Both the position numbers and the translations under genes were made by a program. Positions 51,270-59,853 of a DNA stretch of 64,000 nt are shown piece by piece. Each line of letters starts with the position of its first letter. Within the stretch, counting starts at the first letter, position 1. The notes below the pieces were generated by a model. The model worked only from the letters and a program-made list of their open reading frames with translations. It had not been told where the DNA came from and did no database searches. Source of the DNA: SIRX01 sp965214475. GTDB lineage: Bacteria; Actinomycetota; Rubrobacteria; Rubrobacterales; Rubrobacteraceae. Location of the stretch: positions 2,914,001-2,978,000 of the forward strand of contig OZ243953.1 in NCBI GenBank assembly GCA_965214475.1, given 5' to 3'.

Positions 51270-53033
51270 GTGGATCACGGATTTTCGCGGTACCTGAGGA
51301 TACGGGGAGCATCCGGGACGGGGTGGTCGCCGGACGGTCGGCGGGTGTTGTTCCTGACGGATATTACAGGAGTGTCGCAGGTGTGGGAGGTTCCGGTTAT
51401 GGGGGGCTGGCCGGAGCAGTTGACCTTCTATGAGGAGCGGGTGGCGGGCGCCAGCTATTCGCCGGTAGAAGACAAGGTCCTTTTCAGCATAGACGCCGGT
51501 GGAAATGAGAAGATGCAGCTATATCTCTTGGGCGGTGGTGAGGAGAGGAACCTGACCGGTGATCCCGAGGCTATCCACTACTCCGGTGGTTTCGCACCCG
51601 ATGGGAAGCGGATAGCGTATGCGGCGACCCGCCGCAATGGAACAGACTTCGACGTGTACGTGCAGAGCCTCGGTGGAGAGCCGGCGTTAGTCTGGGGGGT
51701 CGAAGGTTACCATAGCGTCGTTGGTTGGGGGCCGGACGGTTCGTACTTGATCGTCTCGCGACACCACTCCAACCTCAATAACGATCTCTACAAGCTGGAC
51801 CTGGGGAACAGAGAGGCCGAGCTACTAACCCCGCACGACGGCAACGCCCGATTCTCCAGTGCCAACGCAACCCCCGACGGAGAGAGCCTCTATCTTGCTA
51901 CAGACCGGGACGGAGACTTTATGCGGCTGGCGCGGCTGGATCTCTCTACCCTCGAACTAGAGTATCTGACCCCGGACGACTGGGACGTAGAGAGCGTAGA
52001 GTTTTCCAGGGATGGACGTTATCTTGCGGCTGCCCGCAACGTCGAAGGTTACTCGGACTTCATGCTCTTCAATGGCCGCGGTAGAAGAATGCCCACGCCA
52101 GAGATGCCGCCCGGGATACTGGGCGGATTCGAGTTCTCGCCGGACTCCCGGCGGCTCGCCTTCACCCTGACCTCCCAAAATCGCAACCCGGACGTGTGGG
52201 TGTTGGACCTTCCAGACAGTGAACCGCGGCGGCTGACCCACTCCTCGACAGCCGGGATACCCCGGAGCACCTTCCGGCGCCCGGAGGTTGTCCGATACCC
52301 GAGCTTCGACGGGCGTGAGATACCCGCACTCTTCTATGAGCCGCACGAGGAAAACGCTCCGGTCATCATAAACGTTCACGGCGGCCCTGAAAGCCAGTCG
52401 CGCCCGCTCTTCGCCCCCGTGACACAGTATTTCCTAAGTCGGGGTTACGCCCTCTTCGCGCCCAACGTGCGCGGCTCCACCGGCTACGGCAAAGCGTACA
52501 CTCACCTGGACGACGTGCGATTGCGCCCCGACTCCGTAAAAGACCTCGCACACGCTGCATACTGGCTCCGGGAAAAGGGACACGAGAGGATCGCGGTCAT
52601 GGGAGGTTCCTACGGTGGTTTCATGGTGCTTGCTGCGCTGACAGAGTACCCGGACTTGTAGACCGCCGGGGTGGACATCGTCGGCATCGCCAACCTGGTC
52701 ACGTTTCTCGAAAACACCGGCAGCTATCGTCGAGGACTGCGCGAGCCGGAATACGGTTCGCTAGAGAAAGATCGGGAATTCCTAGAGTCTATAAGTCCCA
52801 TCCACAAGGCGGAGCAGATAACGGCGCCGCTCATGGTGATCCACGGCAAGAACGACCCACGGGTGCCGGTCGGTGAGGCCGAGCAAATCGTGGAGCGGGT
52901 GAAATCCAACGGGGGCGCGGTCGAGTATCTGCTCTACGAAGATGAGGGCCACGGCCTCGCCAAGCTCAAAAATCGCCTCGACGCCTACCCCAAGATCGCC
53001 GCCTTTCTGGACGAATATCTAGGCGGAGGTTAA
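51270..53033 (+). pseudogene. S9-family prolyl oligopeptidase interrupted by one in-frame TAG
   Basis: A complete 588-codon frame encoding a beta-propeller (DPP4/acylaminoacyl-peptidase type, about 1-340) and an alpha/beta-hydrolase domain, except for TAG at codon 464 (52659-52661). Upstream lies the nucleophile S447 in GGSYGGF; downstream, in the same frame, come VDIVGIANLVTFLE, NDPRVPVGEAE (Asp) and EGHGLAK (His). In homologues the position after PDL is usually tryptophan or similar (DLW/F-AG), so TGG to TAG is one base change. Without read-through the catalytic Asp and His are lost. GTG 51270 has GAGAGGAG upstream. Could be recent inactivation, sequence error or suppression. Confidence 0.85.
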
Positions 53034-53050
53034 CCTAGATTTAGCGAGAA

Positions 53051-53094
53051 GTTTACGGTCTTGTTACAAAGCGGTTAAGGTTTACTGTTATACC
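53051..53094 (+). promoter_or_regulatory. PHO-box-like repeats and -10 upstream of the PhoX gene
   Basis: GTTTAC (53051), GTTACA (53063) and GTTAAG (53074) recur at 11-12 bp spacing, as in PhoP operators, and are followed by TGTTATACC, an extended -10, at 53086-53094. The gene downstream is a phosphatase. Match to a defined consensus is partial. Confidence 0.4.
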
Positions 53095-53135
53095 TCTTCT
53101 CTAGATGTAGAAGCGTTTTGGAGGAGGCAAGCACC

Positions 53136-54641
53136 TTGAGCATTCAGGGCAACTGGGACCGGCGTATGAGCCGCAAGAAGTTCCTTACGGCCGGAGGATT
53201 GGGCGCGGCGGCGCTGGCGCTCGGTTCTACAGAGGCTTTGGGCAAGCCGGGTCGAGGCAACGGCGGCGGTTCGGCGGGTTTTGGGCCTTTGAAAGAAGAC
53301 AAGGCCGGGATTCTGGACTTGCCGAAAGGTTTTCAGTACCGGATCGTTTCGGAGCAGGGTACGAATCTCTCCAGTGGCAGACCGGTTCCGGGCGACCATG
53401 ACGGCATGGCGGCCTTTCAGGGACCTGGGAATACCACCATTCTAGTAAGGAACCACGAGCTATCTCCAGGAGATCTGGCGGGCGACGACGCCCCGGTAGT
53501 GGGGGAGAACCCTTACGATCCCACGCAGCCGGGCGGCACCACCGGCATCGTTATCGGACCGAATCGCAAGGAGGTTAGAGACTACGTAACCTCTTCTGGT
53601 ACGAACCGCAACTGCTCCGGCGGGCCGACGCCTTGGGGAACCTGGATCACCTGCGAGGAGACCCGCATCCCCGGAGCCTCTGGACAAACGGCCCACGGCT
53701 ACTGTTTCGAGGTGCTCCCCGACGGCAGCCAGACCCTCTCCGACAAACCGATAACGGACATGGGCTACTTCTCCCACGAGGCCATCGGGGTTGACCCGCG
53801 CACCGGCATCGCCTACCTCACCGAGGACGACTTCCGCGGCAACATCCCTGACGACCCGAACGAGGAACTCGAAGGTCCCAGCCGTTCGAGCTTCCTCTAT
53901 CGCTTTATCCCCAACGCCCGGAACCTCGGTCCCGGTGCGTACCTTAAAGGCGGTAAGCTGCAGGCGCTCTCCATAGAAGAGCGGCCCAACTACAACGCTG
54001 ACCTAGCCCGTCAGGGCCAGAGCTTCGGCGTCGTCTGGCGCGACGTTCGGCCCGCATTCGCCGCCGAAGACGCACTCGCCAAGGATTGCGCCCGCTTCAA
54101 CCGGTTGGAGGGCGCGGACTTCTCCGGCGGGGCATTCTGGTTCGACGATACCGCCGGTGGTGAGGAGCGGCTCGGCCAGATCTGGCGCTACGTCCCGGCC
54201 ACCGAGACGCTGGAACTCTTCTTCGAGGGACAAAACTCCAACAATATGGAGAGCCCGGACAACCTCGTGGTCGCCCCGTTTGGTGACGTGTGGTTCTGCG
54301 AGGACGGGAGCGGCACCGATCGCATCATGGGCATCACCCCCGAGGGAGAGGTCTACGAGTTCGCCAAGAACCGGCTCAACGACTCCGAACTCGCGGGCTG
54401 TACCTTCGCCCCCGACGGCAAGACCTTCTTCGTCAACATCCAAAACCCCGGCCTCACGTTCGTCATCTGGGGCCCGTTCGGACGGGTAAACCGCGGCCGC
54501 CAGCGCCAGATGGCCTTCTCCGCTCCGCCGGCCGGCCTCGGTCCCAACGTCTCCGGCGAACTCGCCGAGGCTGCCGAGAAGAACGGCCTCAGTCCGCTAG
54601 AGGCTGCCGGCTACGAACGCCTCGGCGTTTCCCTGGCCTAG
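53136..54641 (+). CDS. PhoX-family secreted phosphatase (DUF839)
   Basis: About 501 residues. A Tat signal (SRKKFLTAGGLGAAALALGS) is followed by a beta-propeller with the PhoX signatures RIVSEQG, GDHDGMAAFQGPGNTTILVRNHE, WGTWITCEE and HEAIGVDPRTG. PhoX enzymes are calcium/iron-dependent, Tat-exported monoesterases expressed under phosphate limitation. Many homologues keep only the fold, so activity is likely but not certain. TTG 53136 is selected because GGAGGAGG lies 8 nt upstream; an upstream TTG at 53118 would bring that site into the coding sequence. The promoter region has PHO-like repeats. Confidence 0.88.
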   Translation: MSIQGNWDRRMSRKKFLTAGGLGAAALALGSTEALGKPGRGNGGGSAGFGPLKEDKAGILDLPKGFQYRIVSEQGTNLSSGRPVPGDHDGMAAFQGPGNTTILVRNHELSPGDLAGDDAPVVGENPYDPTQPGGTTGIVIGPNRKEVRDYVTSSGTNRNCSGGPTPWGTWITCEETRIPGASGQTAHGYCFEVLPDGSQTLSDKPITDMGYFSHEAIGVDPRTGIAYLTEDDFRGNIPDDPNEELEGPSRSSFLYRFIPNARNLGPGAYLKGGKLQALSIEERPNYNADLARQGQSFGVVWRDVRPAFAAEDALAKDCARFNRLEGADFSGGAFWFDDTAGGEERLGQIWRYVPATETLELFFEGQNSNNMESPDNLVVAPFGDVWFCEDGSGTDRIMGITPEGEVYEFAKNRLNDSELAGCTFAPDGKTFFVNIQNPGLTFVIWGPFGRVNRGRQRQMAFSAPPAGLGPNVSGELAEAAEKNGLSPLEAAGYERLGVSLA

Positions 54642-54952
54642 CCCGCAACGAGTCTACTTATCTGGCGTGGCGGGGTTTGATCTTCCCGCCGCGCTGGCGT
54701 TTCAGAGGTCTATTGGGGAGATGAACTCCAGCAAGACAACATTCTTGCCCGGATCTGGTAGTGCTCGGTGCGTGGTTTCAGGGCTGCTAGAGAAAAGTAG
54801 CGAGAGGGGAGGCACTGCGGTTGACATACCTTCTTGGGAAGGCTTTACTTTCTCACCCAGGAGAACTATCCCGCGGGTAAGCGAACCGAACCTGTTTACG
54901 GGTAGTTTGGTTTTCCTAAATAGTCCAGCCACCGGCGGCATTCACTGAGGAA
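54642..54952. other. 311-nt region without recognised gene
   Basis: Between the PhoX gene and the serine hydrolase region. An imperfect hairpin (GCGTGGCGGG with CCCGCCGCGC, about 54666-54694) could end the PhoX transcript but has no T-run. Short open frames exist on both strands but their products resemble no family and lack ribosome binding sites, so I call none. Confidence 0.6.
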
Positions 54953-55163
54953 GTGACACGAGATAGAAAGTAACGGACACCAGAGAAGTTTTCCGGACAC
55001 CGGTCCCCCGGCTACCGGGGACCGAGACTCGCACCCGAGACCCGCCGAAAGAAGCCGCCGATCGCGTAGCAGAAGCCGAAGAGGCTCCAGAAACGGCAAC
55101 TGGCCTCCGGGTGGGAAACGGCTGCTCCTCACCCTGGCACTAATCCTGATCCTATTAATAGCT

Positions 55164-56123
55164 GTGATAGTTCTGTTTCTAATAGGACGCTCTACGCAGG
55201 AGCCGGTGGTAAACACGATAGCTTCGCCGGAGATTGCAAACTCGGGGAAATTGACGCCCCCCGACCCCCCGAACTCTTCAGTACCGGCCGAATCTGAGTC
55301 GCAAAACACCGAGTCTGCGGGTCCCGAAACGTCGGCGGACCTCTCCGGAAACCCGGACGCCTTGAAGAAGCGGATAGAGGAGATAGCGGTTTACTACGGT
55401 GGTGTTTACGGCGTGGAGATCTCCGACCCAGACTCGGGCGAGACCGTTTCTTTCGGCGATGACGAGACTTTCTTCGCGGCCAGCATCGGCAAGTTGCCTA
55501 CCCTGTTGTCACTCTACAAGTCCGCGGCGCAGGGGGAAGTGAACCTGGACGAGGAGATCACCATGCAGGCCTCCGACGTGCAGGCCTACGGAACGGGCGT
55601 TCTGCATACTAACCCGGTCGGCTACACGCTCACCCTGCGCGAGTCCGCGTTCCACCTAATAAACGACAGCGACAATACCGCATGGATGATGCTTACCCGC
55701 TACCTCGGTGAGGATCGTATTCAGGCGGACCTGACGGAAATCGGGGCCTACGATACCGGTTACTGGATCCCAAACACCACCACCGCTGACGACGTACAAC
55801 TGATGCTGGAGAAGATAGCCGACCCCTCATTTACCTCTCCGGAACTCTCCGAAGAGATGCTCTACGCGATGACCGACACTTTCTCCGAAGATCGTATTCC
55901 CGGCGGCCTCTCGCCAGATGTTCGGGTGGCGCATAAGATCGGTACCTACGGGACCAACTTCAGCGACGCCGGACTGGTCTTCGATGAGAATGGCGATTCC
56001 GAGCCGAGCTACTCTATAGTCGTGTTTACGGACGGTATGGGAGAGACAACGGCCCGGGCGGCGATACAGGAGATCTCCGCCGCCGCCCACGAAACGTTCG
56101 GCCCCTCCGCCTCCAACCAGTAG
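55164..56123 (+). CDS. Class A beta-lactamase-like serine hydrolase, N-terminus probably truncated
   Basis: 319 residues from GTG 55164. The catalytic domain is intact: S107 and K110 in AASIGKL, SDN in INDSDNTAWM, and HKIGT as the KTG equivalent. The gene may encode a penicillin-binding-like or beta-lactamase-like exported enzyme. At GTG 55164 only half of a membrane helix is left. The same frame extends upstream through a complete helix (LLLTLALILILLIAV) and an Arg/Ser-rich cytosolic segment to GTG 54953, but is blocked by TAA at 54971-54973 as codon 7. A single base change (CAA to TAA, for example) would explain this. Confidence 0.75.
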   Translation: MIVLFLIGRSTQEPVVNTIASPEIANSGKLTPPDPPNSSVPAESESQNTESAGPETSADLSGNPDALKKRIEEIAVYYGGVYGVEISDPDSGETVSFGDDETFFAASIGKLPTLLSLYKSAAQGEVNLDEEITMQASDVQAYGTGVLHTNPVGYTLTLRESAFHLINDSDNTAWMMLTRYLGEDRIQADLTEIGAYDTGYWIPNTTTADDVQLMLEKIADPSFTSPELSEEMLYAMTDTFSEDRIPGGLSPDVRVAHKIGTYGTNFSDAGLVFDENGDSEPSYSIVVFTDGMGETTARAAIQEISAAAHETFGPSASNQ

Positions 56124-56134
56124 ACGCCCGACCG

Positions 56135-56164
56135 TTGACAACCTGTCTCGTCCCCGGCTAGGCT
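56135..56164 (+). promoter_or_regulatory. Promoter of the trpB-like pseudogene
   Basis: TTGACA (56135-56140), an 18-bp spacer and TAGGCT (56159-56164) lie 36 nt before the ATG at 56200. The -35 is a perfect match. Confidence 0.6.
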
Positions 56165-56199
56165 CACCCGAAAGTTCTTATCGGAAAGGCGACGAAAAG

Positions 56200-57550
56200 A
56201 TGGAACCCACTAAATTCTTACTGGACGAGAAGAGTCTGCCGGAGAGTTGGTACAACCTAGTACCGGATCTGCCCTTCAACCTTGAACCACCTCTGAACCC
56301 CGCCACCCGCGAGCCGGTCGGCCCCGAAGCGTTTGCGCCTATATTTCCGCAGGAGATCATCCGCCAAGAGGTAACGACCGAACCCAACGCCCGATCCCCG
56401 AAGAGGTGCGGGAGATCTACAGCCTCTGGCGTCCTACGCCGCTGTTCCGCGCCCGGCGCCTCGAAAAGTTCCTCGATACCCCGGCCCACATCTACTACAA
56501 GTACGAGGGCGTCTCGCCCGCCGGCAGCCACAAACCGAACACCGCCGTACCCCAAGCCTACTACAACCGCGAAGAAGGCGTTAGCCGCCTCACCACCGAG
56601 ACCGGCGCTGGACAATGGGGGTCATCACTGTCCTTCGCCTGCCACCAGATGGACCTCGATTGCACCGTGTACATGGTCAAGGTCAGCTACGGCCAGAAAC
56701 CCTACCGCCGCAATATGATGGAGACCTATGGCGCCCAGGTACACGCCAGCCCGACGGACCTCACACAGGCGGGCCGCAACATCCTGCAAAAATTCCCCGA
56801 TTCTCCCGGCTCCCTGGGCATCGCCATTAGCGAGGCTGTCGAGGACGCCGTCTCCAGCGAGGACGCGAAATACTCGCTCGGCAGCGTACTCAACCATGTC
56901 CTCTTGCACCAGACCGTGATCGGGCAGGAAGCTCTGGAGCAAATGGAGCTCGCCGGAGAATACCCGGACGTCGTGGTCGGCTGCGCGGGCGGCGGCTCGA
57001 ACTTCGGCGGCGTCGCTTTCCCGTTCCTGCGCGAGAACCTGAAAGGCGGCAAGACACGCGCCTCATAGCCGTCGAGCCTGCCTCCTGCCCGGCGCTCACG
57101 AAGGGACATTTCGTCTACGACTTCGGCGACACTGCGGGAATGACCCCGATAATGAAGATGTACACTTTGGGTCATTCGTTCGTGCCGCCGGGCATTCACG
57201 CCGGTGGGCTCCGCTACCACGGCGAGTCCCCGATAGTCTCCGCCCTCGTCCACGAGGGGTTGGTCGAGGCGCAGTCTTACCCGCAGAACCCGACCTTCGA
57301 GGCGGGCCTGACGTTCGCCCGGACCGAAGGCATCGTCCCAGCGCCGGAGGTGAACCACGCGATCCGGGCCACCATAGACCTCGTCCTCGAAGCTAAAGAA
57401 GCCGGGGAAGAGAAAGTCATCCTCTTCAACCTCTGCGGCCACGGCCATTTCGACTTCGCCGCCTACGAGCGCTACCTGCAGGGAGGCCTCGAAGATCTAG
57501 AGCATTCCGAGGAGGAAGTCGAGGAGGCTATCTCACAGATACCGGGCTAG
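56200..57550 (+). pseudogene. trpB: Tryptophan synthase beta chain-like (TrpB2) gene with two frameshifts
   Basis: Joined segments give a normal 449-residue TrpB2. Residues 1-64 (MEPTKFLLDEKSLPESWYNL to QEVTTE) run from ATG 56200 to about 56393; after a missing base near 56392-56394 (GCC, CG, ATC), the frame continues with IPEEVREIYSLWRPTPL, the PLP lysine block PAGSHKPNTA and GCAGGGSNFGG, until a 2-nt excess in ACAC at 57054-57057. The third segment continues as RLIAVEPASCPALTKGHFVYDFGDTAG to the stop at 57550. Such TrpB2 proteins work in tryptophan synthesis or indole salvage; no trpA is nearby. The gene has its own promoter. Two indels in one gene suggest decay or sequence error. Confidence 0.88.
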
Positions 57551-57616
57551 GCTTTCACAGACTCGCCGAGCTCCTATGCTATACCTCTGGTGAGATCACT
57601 TCGAATTGGAGGTCGC

Positions 57617-58570
57617 ATGCAGAGCAGTACTGCAACAGGATTAGCTGAGAAGTTGAACGTCGAGCCCCTGGGAGTTGGGGCCTGGGCGTGGGGCGCAACG
57701 CGGCTATGGGGCTACGGCAAGGAATACGATCGCAACGACGTGGGAGAAGCGTTCCGGTCCAGCATGGCCGCCGGGGTTGCGTTGTTCGATACTGCGGAGG
57801 TCTATGGTAACGGTGCTTCGGAGAACATCATCGGGGAGCTTCTCCGCGAGGGCGGATTCGATGGAATCCCGGTCATAGCTACCAAGTTCGCCCCGCTGCC
57901 GTACCGCATTGGTGCAAGGTCGCTGTTAGACGCACTCGATAAAAGTCTCGTTCGTTTGGGGGGCGCCACTGTAGACCTCTACCAAGTCCACTTTCCGAAC
58001 CCACTCTTCAAGATAGAGAGCCTCATGGACGCACTCGCCGATGCGGTGAAGGACGGTAAGGTCCGGCACGTAGGCGTCAGCAACTACAGCGTGGAGCAGA
58101 TGAAGCGGGCCCACGACCGGCTCGCATCCCACGGCGTAGAACTAGCCTCCAATCAGGTCGAATACAGCCTCTTCCAGCGCGCCCCGGAGACGAACGGCGT
58201 CTTAGAAGCCTGCCGCGATCTCGGAGTCACGCTCATTCCCTACAGCCCCATCGCCCAGGGCTTGCTCACCGGCAAATACACCCCCGGCTCCAAGCCTTCC
58301 GGCCTCGTGCGACGCTTCGGAAAGAGCTTCAGCGAGAGGAACCTAAAGAAAATAGAACCGGTAGTGAACATCCTGCGTAAGATCGGGGAGGCACACGACA
58401 AAGAACCTGCCCAGGTAGCCCTCAACTGGCTCGCCGTACGGCAGAACACGCTTCCGATCCCCGGCGCCAAAAACGAGCGCCAAGCTCGCCAGAACGCGGG
58501 AGCCCTCGGGTGGGACATGACCGACGAAGAGGCGGAGAACCTGGAACTGGCGACTCTGGGATGGAGGTAG
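57617..58570 (+). CDS. Aldo/keto reductase
   Basis: About 317 residues, NADPH-dependent TIM-barrel reductase. GVALFDTAEVYGNGASENIIG carries the catalytic Asp and Tyr, TKFAP the lysine, YQVHFPNP the histidine and IPGAKNERQARQNAGAL the NADPH-binding tail. Closest in pattern to YajO/plant AKR4C-like and voltage-channel beta subunit-like groups. ATG 57617 with TTGGAGG 4 nt upstream is chosen over GTG 57590. Monocistronic, substrate unknown. Confidence 0.9.
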   Translation: MQSSTATGLAEKLNVEPLGVGAWAWGATRLWGYGKEYDRNDVGEAFRSSMAAGVALFDTAEVYGNGASENIIGELLREGGFDGIPVIATKFAPLPYRIGARSLLDALDKSLVRLGGATVDLYQVHFPNPLFKIESLMDALADAVKDGKVRHVGVSNYSVEQMKRAHDRLASHGVELASNQVEYSLFQRAPETNGVLEACRDLGVTLIPYSPIAQGLLTGKYTPGSKPSGLVRRFGKSFSERNLKKIEPVVNILRKIGEAHDKEPAQVALNWLAVRQNTLPIPGAKNERQARQNAGALGWDMTDEEAENLELATLGWR

Positions 58571-58632
58571 AAAGAGCGAGTCAACCCGTCGGCTATTAAG
58601 CTAAACCGGCTTTCGGATATGGACCATTCGCT

Positions 58633-59838
58633 GTGATCAAGAAAGGTTCCGCTCTTGGCACAGCCAGGGTGAATGAAAAGAGAGGTATAGCCGACGATAT
58701 ACTCTCCTCTTCGCTCAGGACAGCCACGGAACAAGAACTCAGCAGCAACCGCACTCCCGGTGCTCAGGTGGCCGTGCGCCGGGACGGTAAGTTATTGTGG
58801 TCAGCTTGTTTCGGTCGTCTGAGACTCCCAGCTCGAGGCGGTGATGAAGACGAAGAGGTGGAAGATATTCAATACGTCCGCTATGGTGACCGCTTCGTCA
58901 TAGCCTCGATCACCAAGCTCGTAGTTGCCTGCGTGGCTATGTTCCTCGTCGAGCGCGGAGATCTAAACCTCGATGACACGATCGACCAGTGGCTGCCGGA
59001 ACTGCCCAACGCCGACCGGATTACACTCCGAATGCTCCTGAGCCACGGCAGCGGTCTTCGAGAATACTTCAATGACGACTTTGTTCGGAAACAATTCAAA
59101 GACGACCCATTTCGTACCTGGAGCCGACGAGAGATCATGGACGCCATAGTCCGTCTCGGACCCGAAGCTGAACCCGGAGAACGTTTCGCCTACAGAAACA
59201 CCAACTATCTGGTCATGGGCGAGATTCTCGAGCTATCCACGCGCAAGAGCGTCGAGAGTCTGGTACAAGACTACATAAGCCGCCCTTTAGGTGTGGGCGC
59301 TTTCTCGTTCGCCGAAGATCCACCCGGAGCCGGACGCCTCGCCACTCCATATAACTGGCTACCCTTGCGGCGTCATAATCCTTACGATTCTCTGGAGTAC
59401 ACTGGAGGAAGTATGCCGAGCGACGCTTGGGGAGAGGTGTGGACTGACGGGGGAATAGCGGCTTCGGCTGAGGACCTGGCAGTGTTTACCGAAGCCTTGT
59501 TCAACGGATGCCTGCTGAGACCCCAGACTGTAGAGGAAATGTCCACACCACCCGGCTACAGTGAAACTTTCATAAACCGCGTACTCCAATCGGCGCTAAC
59601 TAGAACGTCAAAAGGCGCTTACGGGCTCGGGGTAGCCATCGAGCAGCAAGGGAATTCTCGACATTCTCGACAGAGAAACTCCCGGCTATTGGGACACGAC
59701 GGCATGTACCTCGGATGGAACTCCGCCACGACCTACGACACCCGCTCACGAGTAGCGGTAACGGTATTGACCAACCTCGCCGGTATGACCGTACCAGCCC
59801 AACGGCTGGAGAAAAAGCTCCGCGCCGCACTTGCCTGA
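58633..59838 (+). CDS. Class C beta-lactamase-like serine hydrolase
   Basis: A 401-residue serine hydrolase of the beta-lactamase/D-alanyl-D-alanine carboxypeptidase family. S92 and K95 are in FVIASITKL, and the tyrosine block is FAYRNTNYLVMGEILE; GHDGMYLGWNS is the likely HxG third element. An N-terminal signal peptide is not obvious; the first 35 residues are polar, so it may be cytosolic. GTG 58633 gives no strong binding site. It is a family with esterase, peptidase and lactamase members. It converges with the CoA-disulfide reductase-like gene. Confidence 0.85.
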   Translation: MIKKGSALGTARVNEKRGIADDILSSSLRTATEQELSSNRTPGAQVAVRRDGKLLWSACFGRLRLPARGGDEDEEVEDIQYVRYGDRFVIASITKLVVACVAMFLVERGDLNLDDTIDQWLPELPNADRITLRMLLSHGSGLREYFNDDFVRKQFKDDPFRTWSRREIMDAIVRLGPEAEPGERFAYRNTNYLVMGEILELSTRKSVESLVQDYISRPLGVGAFSFAEDPPGAGRLATPYNWLPLRRHNPYDSLEYTGGSMPSDAWGEVWTDGGIAASAEDLAVFTEALFNGCLLRPQTVEEMSTPPGYSETFINRVLQSALTRTSKGAYGLGVAIEQQGNSRHSRQRNSRLLGHDGMYLGWNSATTYDTRSRVAVTVLTNLAGMTVPAQRLEKKLRAALA

Positions 59839-59853
59839 TCCACAAAACTCATG

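Noticed and set aside
51043..51312. Minus-strand 89-codon frame covering the RlpA/S9 divergent region
   Set aside because: It spans the promoter region of two real genes, has unusual composition and no family resemblance.
52671..53033. Separate 120-residue hydrolase
   Set aside because: It is the in-frame continuation of the S9 peptidase after TAG; it lacks the nucleophile.
54667..54948. Short open frames on both strands between the PhoX and serine hydrolase genes
   Set aside because: No binding site, no recognised domain, and composition unlike the neighbouring genes.
57140..57550. Separate 136-residue protein
   Set aside because: It is the third segment of the frameshifted trpB2 gene.
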